Part shown: piece by piece, positions 1 through 5,423 of the stretch
Position numbering within the stretch: the first letter of the stretch is position 1
Layout: each line of letters opens with the position of its first letter
The notes under the pieces: model-generated
What the model saw: only the letters and a program-made list of their open reading frames with translations
Databases searched by the model: none
Told to the model about the DNA's origin: nothing
DNA from: Actinotignum schaalii
GTDB lineage: Bacteria > Actinomycetota > Actinomycetes > Actinomycetales > Actinomycetaceae
Direction: 5' to 3'
Assembly (NCBI GenBank): GCA_946222725.1
Contig: CAMIHT010000032.1
Span: 1 to 11,273 of the forward strand
DNA: 11,273 nucleotides
Position numbers and translations under genes: made by a program

Positions 1-22
1 GGTCCTTATGTAGAGAAGTCAT
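1..22 (-). CDS. Start of a T-box-controlled gene, cut by the left window edge (possibly ileS)
   Basis: An ATG at 22 on the minus strand opens a frame reading MTSLHKD before the window ends. An AGGA lies 7 nt upstream, a fair ribosome binding site. It is the first good start downstream of the T-box leader centred on 230-300, so it is probably the gene that the leader regulates. In actinobacteria the commonest T-box target is isoleucyl-tRNA synthetase, and the leader loop contains an AUC (Ile) triplet. Both points favour ileS, but seven residues cannot confirm a product. Another aminoacyl-tRNA synthetase or an amino-acid biosynthesis or transport gene remains possible. Confidence 0.35.
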
Positions 23-310
23 GGCACCATCCTATGTGGTTGTCAGACTTAATGCCGCGGGCCGGGGTTGGGCTAGCGCCACGCACGTTTCCGCGGGATA
101 ACAGGGCTGGTGAGCAGTAGGCGCGGCGTCGTCGCCCTTCATTCACGGCAGACAAGTGCCGGTGGTGCACACCACGTTTTGACAGAACCCCCGCGCTGTG
201 TAAAATCCTGTGTGCAGCAAGCGAGGCCGGGCGGTACCACCCGCGTTTCCAGCTGTTCGCGTACAGCAACGATACCGATTCTTGACCGTTACTAGAGCTT
301 GCACTGAAGA
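22..310 (-). promoter_or_regulatory. T-box leader (tRNA-sensing riboswitch), apparently ultrashort Stem I type
   Basis: Read on the minus strand, 242-230 is GGGTGGTACCGCC, a close match to the T-box core (consensus AGGGUGGNACCGCG). Its TGGTACC bulge, at 239-233, would pair with the NCCA end of an uncharged tRNA. Upstream, 294-287 can pair with 271-264 (TAGTAACG with CGTTGCTG, wobble pairs included), closing a 15-nt loop at 286-272 that contains AATC, so an AUC isoleucine specifier fits. AGCT segments at 299-296 and 254-251 can close an outer helix. No T-run terminator follows the T-box before the start codon at 22, which suggests translational control, as known for actinobacterial ileS T-boxes. 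The stretch from T-box to start is rather long (about 200 nt), a point against simple sequestration of the ribosome binding site. The core motif is clear; the Stem I assignment and the target are inference. Confidence 0.72.
179..206 (+). promoter_or_regulatory. Near-consensus promoter, antisense to the T-box leader
   Basis: TTGACA at 179-184, a 16-bp spacer and TAAAAT at 201-206 match the housekeeping sigma consensus closely. Transcription would begin near 213 and run rightward across the complement of the T-box core. It could supply the acetyltransferase gene with a leader of almost 300 nt, or produce a separate antisense RNA. A chance match cannot be excluded. Confidence 0.4.
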
Positions 311-328
311 CTTTTCTTGTTTTACGCT
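299..328 (+). promoter_or_regulatory. Weak alternative promoter for the acetyltransferase gene
   Basis: TTGCAC (299-304), an 18-bp spacer and TACGCT (323-328) form a modest promoter candidate on the plus strand. It would give a leader of about 165 nt before the start at 501. The -10 keeps only the TAnnnT frame, so this is a weak call. I see nothing else between 330 and 480. Confidence 0.2.
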
Positions 329-500
329 AACGTTCAGCGGCCCATGACCGCGTGACACCCCCGGTGTTTCGTCCGGTACGACGACGCCACCCCCAACCCA
401 ACCTAACAGCAGCGCATATTTGCTTCATGCATGCCAAGCGCTGGCTAATTCCTGACCGAATTTCCCCTGTGGGACCGAGTTGCGGAGGACGACGACTCTC

Positions 501-1061
501 ATGACCACTCAATTGACTCGCCTAACCCAGTGCACGCGTGAGGATATCCCCACCCTCGCCACCATCCGCCGCACCATTGAAGAAACTATGGCCGCCGCCG
601 GCAACACCCAGTGGCCGCTCGGCTCGCTGCCCGTGTGGAAGATCGCCGAGCAGGTGGATGCCGGAGAATTCTGGGCTTTGCGCGCGGCCGATGGCACTAT
701 CACCGCCGCTGTGCGCGCCCTCCACTCCGACCCGCTCATCTGGTTCGATGACATGCCCGCCCTCTACCTGCACACCCTCATGGCCAATCCGGCCGTTGCG
801 GCGAAGGGCGCTGGGCGGGCCATCCTGGCCGCGATGGCCCAGCTGGCAGTCACCTACGGCTACGACCGAGTGCGCCTGGATTGCGTGGGTCCGCTGCGTG
901 ACTTCTACGCTCGCCAGGGATTTGAGGACACCGGCATGACCCATTCCGGTAATCACTCGGCGGATATGGATGCGCATTTGATGGAGCGCATTCTGCTGCC
1001 GGAGTTCACGCCGGTGGGTGAGTTTGGGGCTGTGCTCGAAGCAGCTGCGCCACTGGTGTAG
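501..1061 (+). CDS. GNAT-family N-acetyltransferase
   Basis: The 186-residue product should transfer an acetyl group from acetyl-CoA to an amine; the substrate is unknown. The GNAT core is visible. Residues 89-116 form the strand and helix of motif A, with the acetyl-CoA pyrophosphate loop A-K-G-A-G-R around 101-106 (family pattern R/Q-x-x-G-x-G/A). Residues 132-145, LRDFYARQGFEDTG, are the typical motif B end (F-Y-x-x-x-G-F). The length is normal for a single-domain GNAT enzyme. I chose ATG 501 because GGAGG sits at 484-488 and the N-terminus MTTQLTRLTQ leads straight into the first GNAT strand. A TTG at 480 is in frame but lies before the GGAGG. The gene stands alone: a divergent T-box leader lies upstream and tRNA-Ser 57 bp downstream. 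The family call is firm; the role is open. Confidence 0.85.
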   Translation: MTTQLTRLTQCTREDIPTLATIRRTIEETMAAAGNTQWPLGSLPVWKIAEQVDAGEFWALRAADGTITAAVRALHSDPLIWFDDMPALYLHTLMANPAVAAKGAGRAILAAMAQLAVTYGYDRVRLDCVGPLRDFYARQGFEDTGMTHSGNHSADMDAHLMERILLPEFTPVGEFGAVLEAAAPLV

Positions 1062-1079
1062 CGGCGCGCGAAACTACGC

Positions 1080-1085
1080 TAAACT
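1080..1085 (+). promoter_or_regulatory. Possible -10 element for tRNA-Ser
   Basis: TAAACT lies about 34 bp upstream of the tRNA, and the same hexamer occurs upstream of tRNA-Arg at 2394. No convincing -35 is visible at the usual distance. A small GC-rich hairpin (GCAGC 1094-1098 with GCTGC 1112-1116) lies between it and the tRNA and may be part of the precursor leader. Confidence 0.25.
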
Positions 1086-1118
1086 AGCCTTTTGCAGCCC
1101 GCGTGGGCGGCGCTGCTT

Positions 1119-1206
1119 GGAGAGTTGTCAGAGCGGCCGAATGAGACGGTCTTGAAAACCGTTGTGCGGCGACCCCGCACCAAGGGTTCGAATCCCTTAC
1201 TCTCCG
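1119..1206 (+). tRNA. tRNA-Ser(UGA)
   Basis: A full class II cloverleaf can be drawn. The acceptor stem GGAGAGT (1119-1125) pairs with ACTCTCC (1199-1205), and the discriminator is G at 1206. The anticodon stem ACGGT/ACCGT encloses loop CTTGAAA with anticodon TGA at 1153-1155, reading UCA and related serine codons. The long variable arm (GTGCGG with CCGCAC) is typical of serine tRNA. The T-arm is AAGGG-TTCGAAT-CCCTT. The 3' CCA is not encoded. Confidence 0.96.
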
Positions 1207-1215
1207 CTTTATGCT

Positions 1216-1245
1216 ACAAAAGCATGCCGAACCTTCGGCATGCTT
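1216..1245 (-). terminator. Terminator of the Abi gene (hairpin shared with the 3' side of tRNA-Ser)
   Basis: AAGCATGCCGAA at 1220-1231 and TTCGGCATGCTT at 1234-1245 form a perfect 12-bp inverted repeat. On the minus strand the hairpin begins 22 bp past the Abi stop codon, and its 3' arm runs into TTTTG, a usable intrinsic terminator. On the plus strand it follows tRNA-Ser by 13 bp but lacks a T-run, so there it may mainly be a 3' processing boundary. Confidence 0.7.
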
Positions 1246-1267
1246 AGTACCGCATCGAAACAGCCCG

Positions 1268-2197
1268 TTACCCGAACCGGGACACATCGAATTCACCGTA
1301 GCGAGCAGGTGTCTTTATCCCCGCGCCGAGTAGCGGGCTGGAATGGAGCAGCGGATCTATTTGGTGGGTGAGCCATCCAGTAGCAATCCCTACTTTCGAG
1401 GTGAGTTCATCCATAGCTACGAATATTTTGTATACAGAACGCGGAGAGAACTGACCGTGCGTTTTCTTCGCCCTACGCTCAATGTTGGGAAGCAGCCCGG
1501 GAGCATCAAGAACGGAGTGATTCCACAACTTCGAACAGTGGGCGCACCTATTACGTAGATACACAAACGACCGTATTTGGCTAGGCAACGTACGTCTTGA
1601 AGTGCTGAGAGACTTAGCGATCTCATCTAGCACGCCCGATTCTCCAGATGCTGCGATTAAACGGGAAAGGGCGCCGAACGTCATTCCTTCTACGGCAACC
1701 CAGATAGGCATTCGATCATACGCTTCTAACGCGTACGAGTTCCCAATTCTAATGTCATCCCGGTAATGAGCGATGAAAGATTCTTTGGAATGCTCAAGGT
1801 TATTCAGCGCATGTTCTTCAGCCCGTACATCGTTCGGATTTGGGGGTTGCGTAAAACCGTCCCCACGGGCGAAGCCGCCGAAGGGTGCGACGAGATGACC
1901 GTACGAGTATGCAAATCTCGTACGGAGCAACACTTCTAGCGGGTGTAATATGTCGTTACATTTCACGACGAGCTGTTCCTCAGCTTCGTAGAGTTGCCTT
2001 ATTTTCTCGAAAGAAGTACCCGGAATAAACCGGTTATCATTACGAACCGGGTCGCGTTGCCAGTAGCGGAAATAGCCGGAAAGCCTGTAGTAATTTACTC
2101 TAGATAAAAACTCTAGCGCCACTTTCTCATTTTGAATGTCCAGCCCGCGGTCTACAAGCAGTGAAAGCTGTTGTTCGTAGGTAAGCCATTGTTTCAT
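1268..2197 (-). CDS. Abi family (Abi_2, AbiD/AbiF-type) HEPN protein, probable phage defence or toxin
   Basis: The 309-residue product matches the Abi_2 family (PF07751), the lactococcal AbiD/AbiF abortive-infection type. Diagnostic stretches are LTYEQQLSLLVDRGL (5-19), FLSRVNYYRLSGYFRYW (30-46) and RNRCAHCSKLWN (215-226). The last contains R215-N-R-C-A-H220, the RxxxxH motif of HEPN ribonucleases. The family typically carries one such motif near the C-terminal third, so the active-site residues look intact and the length is normal. Its likely action is cleavage of RNA on phage infection, causing growth arrest. The gene is visibly A+T-richer than its neighbours and lies between two tRNA genes, which suggests transfer. 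The ribosome binding site before ATG 2197 is weak. A structured noncoding region precedes it and a terminator follows. The family is seen; target, trigger and antitoxin are unknown. Confidence 0.88.
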   Translation of the reverse strand: MKQWLTYEQQLSLLVDRGLDIQNEKVALEFLSRVNYYRLSGYFRYWQRDPVRNDNRFIPGTSFEKIRQLYEAEEQLVVKCNDILHPLEVLLRTRFAYSYGHLVAPFGGFARGDGFTQPPNPNDVRAEEHALNNLEHSKESFIAHYRDDIRIGNSYALEAYDRMPIWVAVEGMTFGALSRLIAASGESGVLDEIAKSLSTSRRTLPSQIRSFVYLRNRCAHCSKLWNHSVLDAPGLLPNIERRAKKTHGQFSPRSVYKIFVAMDELTSKVGIATGWLTHQIDPLLHSSPLLGAGIKTPARYGEFDVSRFG

Positions 2198-2219
2198 TTC
2201 GCCTGCCTGTAGAGAAAGG

Positions 2220-2264
2220 CCCCGGCCATTTGTGCATTGCTAAAAGCTAGAGGCCTGACCGGGG
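2220..2264 (-). other. Inverted repeat in the predicted 5' leader of the Abi gene
   Basis: CCCCGG (2220-2225) and CCGGGG (2259-2264) can pair across a 33-nt loop. The loop itself holds GGCC segments (2224-2227, 2252-2255) that allow an alternative fold, and a short GCT/AGC hairpin. In the minus-strand transcript this lies 22-67 nt before the start codon, so it could control translation or belong to a small RNA. The function is not known. Confidence 0.4.
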
Positions 2265-2266
2265 GT

Positions 2267-2293
2267 CTATCACTAGTTAATCTAGTTGGATAG
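2267..2293. promoter_or_regulatory. Operator-like inverted repeat overlapping the predicted Abi -10
   Basis: CTATC-ACTAG (2267-2276) and CTAGT-TG-GATAG (2282-2293) form a 10-bp inverted repeat with a 2-nt bulge around a 5-nt centre, TTAAT. The minus-strand -10 candidate at 2284-2279 falls in its middle, the normal place for a repressor site. No repressor gene is visible nearby, so the binder would be encoded elsewhere or be the Abi protein or its RNA partner. Confidence 0.4.
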
Positions 2294-2307
2294 TTTCCGA
2301 AAAGCAA
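2279..2307 (-). promoter_or_regulatory. Candidate promoter of the Abi gene
   Basis: On the minus strand, TTGCTT (2307-2302), a 17-bp spacer and TAGATT (2284-2279) make a plausible housekeeping promoter. Transcription would start near 2272, giving a leader of about 75 nt that contains the GC-rich inverted repeat. Spacing is ideal; hexamer matches are moderate. Confidence 0.4.
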
Positions 2308-2371
2308 TGGGAGATGCACACACCAGCCATCAAGCCCAGATGTGAAACATAACGCACCTGGCCTGTAGATT

Positions 2372-2399
2372 TTGTTCTCGCCGAGCAACGATGTAAACT
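2372..2399 (+). promoter_or_regulatory. Candidate promoter for tRNA-Arg or a leader RNA
   Basis: TTGTTC (2372-2377), a 16-bp spacer and TAAACT (2394-2399) suggest a plus-strand start near 2406. The transcript would carry about 80 nt before the tRNA-Arg 5' end, and that stretch contains the nested inverted repeats at 2415-2479. Confidence 0.35.
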
Positions 2400-2414
2400 C
2401 TTATCTGTCGCAAA

Positions 2415-2479
2415 ACGAGGCGGGTTAATCGCTCGCCTCCTCAATTTTTTATTGAGGAGCTTGCTGGTAGCCGCCTCGT
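2415..2479. ncRNA. Nested stem-loop, candidate structured RNA upstream of tRNA-Arg
   Basis: The outer arms ACGAGGCGG (2415-2423) and CCGCCTCGT (2471-2479) are perfectly complementary. Between them CTCCTCAAT (2437-2445) and ATTGAGGAG (2451-2459) form a second perfect 9-bp stem with a five-T loop. The two helices are separated by internal loops of 13 and 11 nt. Such nesting is unlikely by chance and is not part of the tRNA. On the minus strand the 3' outer arm is followed by TTTTG, so the element could also end a leftward transcript. It may be a tRNA leader, a terminator, or an RNA partner of the Abi protein; the sequence alone does not say which. Confidence 0.45.
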
Positions 2480-2485
2480 GACTGT

Positions 2486-2558
2486 GCGCTCGTAGCTCAG
2501 TGGATAGAGCATCTGACTACGGATCAGAAGGTCGGGGGTTCGAATCCCTTCGAGCGCG
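2486..2558 (+). tRNA. tRNA-Arg(ACG)
   Basis: The acceptor stem GCGCTCG (2486-2492) pairs perfectly with CGAGCGC (2551-2557), and the discriminator is G at 2558. The D-arm is GCTC/GAGC. The anticodon stem TCTGA/TCAGA encloses loop CTACGGA with anticodon ACG at 2519-2521, presumably modified to ICG to read CGU, CGC and CGA. The T-arm is GGGGG-TTCGAAT-CCCTT with two G-U pairs. CCA is not encoded. Confidence 0.96.
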
Positions 2559-2562
2559 CGAA

Positions 2563-2608
2563 GCTCCTCCTCGGTGACCCAAATCCCGGTGGGGAGCAAT
2601 TTCTTTTT
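2563..2608 (+). terminator. Rho-independent terminator of tRNA-Arg
   Basis: GCTCCTCCTCGG from 2563 pairs with CCGGTGGGGAGC ending at 2597 (11 pairs, one mismatch). It is followed by AATTTCTTTTTC, a U-rich tail at 2600-2608. It starts 4 bp after the mature tRNA end. Confidence 0.7.
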
Positions 2609-2861
2609 CGCGCACCCTTGCGAGAAGTTTGTCACCTCAATAATTTGAGTTTATACCTTTTTACGACGACGCACACCCGCTTCACGCCTCCTTTTCGCAC
2701 AGCGCCGCCGATTCACACCCAGCCCCACCCACTCCCTCCCCGCGCCAGCCATCCACCCAGCTCACACCGGTTGAACATTGTCCTACCATATTCGCTTTAA
2801 CTAACACCAAATTTCATTTAGGGTTAGAAGTATAAGTAATCACGACTCTGGATAGGACATC
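2609..2861. other. Noncoding stretch before the surface-protein gene, C-rich on the plus strand
   Basis: I see no convincing gene here. A short weak hairpin (CTCAA-TAAT-TTGAG) lies near 2634-2648. From about 2670 to 2770 the plus strand is strongly skewed to C over G; in 2701-2760 I count about 35 C against 9 G. A 60-codon frame crosses it, but its Pro/His/Thr-rich product looks like a by-product of the skew. The last 90 bp are A+T-rich and carry the promoter candidates of the surface-protein gene. Confidence 0.5.
2771..2836 (+). promoter_or_regulatory. Promoter region of the surface-protein gene (two weak candidates)
   Basis: TTGAAC at 2771-2776 is a good -35, but its best -10, TTTAAC at 2796-2801, is 19 bp away. 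TATAAG at 2831-2836 is a good -10 with no clear -35, and would give a leader of about 20 nt before ATG 2862. Either or both may be used. Confidence 0.3.
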
Positions 2862-5288
2862 ATGGCAAAGATGCGCAGGCTCGCCGTCGGAACACTATCC
2901 GCCCTCACGGTCCTGGGATGCGGAATCGCAGCCCCACTCGCCGTTGCGGACGTTCCCACAGCGGATAATCCCAGCCCCGCCATTGTTTCGGGCCTGGCAA
3001 CCGGTGATGGGAGCCTCATCACCCCGCAAGACAAAAACGGAAAAGACGCAAAATTCAGCGTGGGTATGCAGCTGCGCGCAGCTGACGGCTCGGTTTCGAA
3101 TAATTTCCCGATGCCTGCCGACCCGCAGCAGGATCCGGGCAATCGCCTCGATTGCATGCGTAATAACCTCATCGATCTCACGAAAACTACCGCTCTTACC
3201 GCGCGCATCCAGGTGCGCAATAACACCACGGCCCCGCTTTACGGGCTCAATTACCAGGTGGGCTGGAGCGATGGCAATGCCGCTTACGATACCTCCGGCG
3301 CCCCGGTCGAAGCTTCAGGTTTCGTTGTGGACGGCCCCAAGCTCAAAGAATTCTTCGCCAACTCGGACGTGTCCACCAAGGTGACCATCTGGCTCATTCT
3401 CAAGGACAACACTCAAAAGACCCTCGCCATGATGACCGATGCGGACTGGGATAACGTCGCAACGGTATGGATCCGCGGCACCCTCCCGGCTTCTACCGGC
3501 CCGAATGACGTTCTTACCGTGGATGTCCCCCTCAAATTCAATCAGGATGTTGCCACAGTTAACGGGTTGATGCCGATCGCTTCGTTGCAGAACCACAAAT
3601 TGGTCCTGGCCGGAACTGATTACGGCGAAGATATGTCTAAGAAAGCCCAGGGATACAAGCGTATTATCCGCTTCCGCGGCTTTACCCCGCTCACCCATAT
3701 CGATAACGGCGGGGCGGCCAGCCAGCACGGCACCACCGGGAAGTTCGTGGCAGTGGAGAAGTCCGGTGCTGCCAATTACAACGATCTTTCCGGCCCCTTT
3801 ACCCAGGTCCCCCTCGCCGTGCAGCAGGCCATGCCCGCGGTCAAGCACCGGGATGTGGATGCCGCGAAGAAGGTCCCCTTTGCTGATGGTTTCAATCTGC
3901 AATACCAGACCACCTACACCAACGGGCTGCGGTCCCAGTGCTCCGGTTACGAGAGCATGATCTCGAAGATTTCAACGGCCGAGATTAACTCCTACGACGT
4001 TGACCTCATGCCGATTCGGGATGCGATCCGGGATAAGGGATACTCCGTTGGTGCAACCGCCACCGAGATTATGCCGGCGTACACCTATAGCATGTCCGCT
4101 CAACAGCCCAGTTTCGTGGACGCCCAAGGCGCTCCCATCGCGATGAACGAGGGTACCTACGCCCCGTTCGCTGTGGAGCTCTCCAATGCGCACGTGCGCC
4201 TGGTCAAGGTTGTTGAGGCCAGCGATGTCACGATTCCGCAATACAGCGCCTATGATGCACGCGCTCAGTTGAGCACGATTCGCGGCCTCGCGGAGCAGGC
4301 AGCGCAGGCGGGCAACCTCGACCTGGCCACCCTCACAAGCGACCGCAATCCGCAGGCGCTCACCGATGCGAAGCAGGTCATCACTTACTCCACTCCGAAT
4401 TATGATGCCCCGGATGGCACCGGCATTCCCACCCGCGTGATTATCGACGCGTCCCAGGTGGATACTGGCACGCCCGGCACCTACCCGGTCACCTACAAGC
4501 GTGCTGTGAAAACTCAGAATGCTGCGGGTACCTGGGTGGAAGATATTGTCTCGACTACCGCGCAGGTCACCGTGACCGCGGTGAACGCTGCTTATCAGCC
4601 GGCCTCTGCAACCCGTGAGAATCTGGACCCGGTCACCGTGAACGTGGCCGCCCCGAGCTTCGCGGACGCTAACGGCGCCGCGGTCACGCCCACTCTCAGC
4701 CAGAACGGTGCATACGCACTTAATGACGGAGCGACCCTTCCCAAGGGCTGGGACGTCGTAGTTAATCCGAACGACGGCGCACTTACCGTGACAATCGGGA
4801 AGGAGGCTGCCACCGGAACTCACGAGCTACCGATCAAGCTGAGCTTTGCCGATGGGAGCAGCACTGTTCTCAACGCGCAGGTGAGCTTCACCCAGAAGGC
4901 TGCGACGCTAACCCCTGGAACGCCGACTCCGCCGGAGCCGACGAACGAGCCGACCACCGAGCCTACGGTTCAACCCACGAACGAGCCTACGGTCGAGCCG
5001 ACGAACGAACCGACCGCCGACCCGACGGTAGAGCCCACGGTTGAGCCCACAGCTCCGACCGTAGCCCCCACGGAACCGACCGTTGCGCCGACTGCGCCAA
5101 CAGTCGCACCCACGACCGCGCCGGCTACCCCAAGCGCCGCACCCACGGCCGAACCTACGGCTTCGAGCAAGCCCACCCGCATTATCAAGAAGAAGCTGAC
5201 CGCCACCGGCGCGGAAAGCGCGTGGCTGTTGGCTGGTGCCATTGCTTTGCTGGGAACCGGGATGCTGGTGCGGCGCCGGCATAGCTAA
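2862..5288 (+). CDS. Sortase-anchored surface protein with Ig/Rib-like domains and a Pro/Thr stalk
   Basis: This 808-residue precursor is exported and probably linked covalently to the cell wall. Residues 1-29 are a signal peptide (MRR, hydrophobic core, cleavage after A27-V-A29). Residues 30-490 are a body of unrecognised fold with only two cysteines, C98 and C360, possibly a disulfide. Residues 500-573 resemble bacterial Ig-like repeats (VDTGTPGTYPVTYK). Residues 577-680 resemble Rib/alpha-type repeats (LPIKLSFADGSSTVLNAQVSF). Residues 685-772 are an E-P-T / A-P-T-V repeat stalk spanning the wall. The sorting signal is L779-T-A-T-G783, a hydrophobic segment (about 787-803) and a tail ending RRRHS. 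LTATG replaces the proline of LPXTG and recalls the LAXTG signals of actinobacterial class E sortases. AGGA precedes ATG 2862 by 4 nt; ATG 2871 is an alternative start. A role in adhesion or host interaction is inference. No sortase gene is nearby. Confidence 0.85.
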   Translation: MAKMRRLAVGTLSALTVLGCGIAAPLAVADVPTADNPSPAIVSGLATGDGSLITPQDKNGKDAKFSVGMQLRAADGSVSNNFPMPADPQQDPGNRLDCMRNNLIDLTKTTALTARIQVRNNTTAPLYGLNYQVGWSDGNAAYDTSGAPVEASGFVVDGPKLKEFFANSDVSTKVTIWLILKDNTQKTLAMMTDADWDNVATVWIRGTLPASTGPNDVLTVDVPLKFNQDVATVNGLMPIASLQNHKLVLAGTDYGEDMSKKAQGYKRIIRFRGFTPLTHIDNGGAASQHGTTGKFVAVEKSGAANYNDLSGPFTQVPLAVQQAMPAVKHRDVDAAKKVPFADGFNLQYQTTYTNGLRSQCSGYESMISKISTAEINSYDVDLMPIRDAIRDKGYSVGATATEIMPAYTYSMSAQQPSFVDAQGAPIAMNEGTYAPFAVELSNAHVRLVKVVEASDVTIPQYSAYDARAQLSTIRGLAEQAAQAGNLDLATLTSDRNPQALTDAKQVITYSTPNYDAPDGTGIPTRVIIDASQVDTGTPGTYPVTYKRAVKTQNAAGTWVEDIVSTTAQVTVTAVNAAYQPASATRENLDPVTVNVAAPSFADANGAAVTPTLSQNGAYALNDGATLPKGWDVVVNPNDGALTVTIGKEAATGTHELPIKLSFADGSSTVLNAQVSFTQKAATLTPGTPTPPEPTNEPTTEPTVQPTNEPTVEPTNEPTADPTVEPTVEPTAPTVAPTEPTVAPTAPTVAPTTAPATPSAAPTAEPTASSKPTRIIKKKLTATGAESAWLLAGAIALLGTGMLVRRRHS
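4920..5160 (+). repeat. Degenerate tandem repeats encoding the Pro/Thr/Glu stalk
   Basis: In-frame 12- and 18-bp units encode N-E-P-T, T-V-E-P and A-P-T-V runs inside the surface-protein gene. Glu-rich units (about residues 690-729) give way to Ala/Val-rich units (730-765). Such tracts often vary in copy number between strains, which would change stalk length. The frame is open throughout. Confidence 0.75.
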
Positions 5289-5320
5289 GTAGCGCATAGC
5301 CAGTACATCAAGCACTAGCA

Positions 5321-5371
5321 AAAACAGGTGTGGCCCAGGACCTCAAAGGTTCTGGGCCACACCTGTTTCTT
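5321..5371. terminator. Strong bidirectional terminator between convergent transcripts
   Basis: A 22-bp stem (5322-5343 with 5347-5368, one G-U pair) closes a 3-nt loop. It has AAAAA before it on the plus strand and TTTCTT after it. It lies 33 bp beyond the surface-protein stop and about 53 bp beyond the permease stop, so it can end both transcripts. The U-run is better on the minus strand (TTTTT). Confidence 0.9.
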
Positions 5372-5423
5372 GGCGCACCGATATTTTAGGGGAAGGCTAC
5401 CGCCCGCTAGCTGCGCCGTCGTT

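Noticed and set aside
480..500. TTG start adding seven residues to the acetyltransferase
   Set aside because: The ribosome binding site GGAGG lies inside this extension and fits ATG 501.
1084..1296. Minus-strand frame with RRVRDSNPWCG across tRNA-Ser
   Set aside because: Also an antisense-tRNA artefact; the tRNA cloverleaf explains the sequence.
1184..2550. Identical 15-bp direct repeat (GGGTTCGAATCCCTT) in both tRNAs as attachment sites
   Set aside because: It is the conserved T-arm, expected in any pair of tRNAs. There is no integrase gene, so element boundaries are not supported.
2441..2635. Minus-strand frame with EGIRTPDLLIRSQMLYPLSYE across tRNA-Arg
   Set aside because: This is the well-known spurious translation of the antisense strand of a tRNA gene.
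2618..2800. 60-codon plus-strand frame rich in Pro, His and Thr
   Set aside because: Composition follows from the C-skewed tract; no ribosome binding site or domain.
4970..5242. Minus-strand repetitive Gly/Val/Ser frame
   Set aside because: It is the reverse frame of the Pro/Thr repeat tract of the surface protein.
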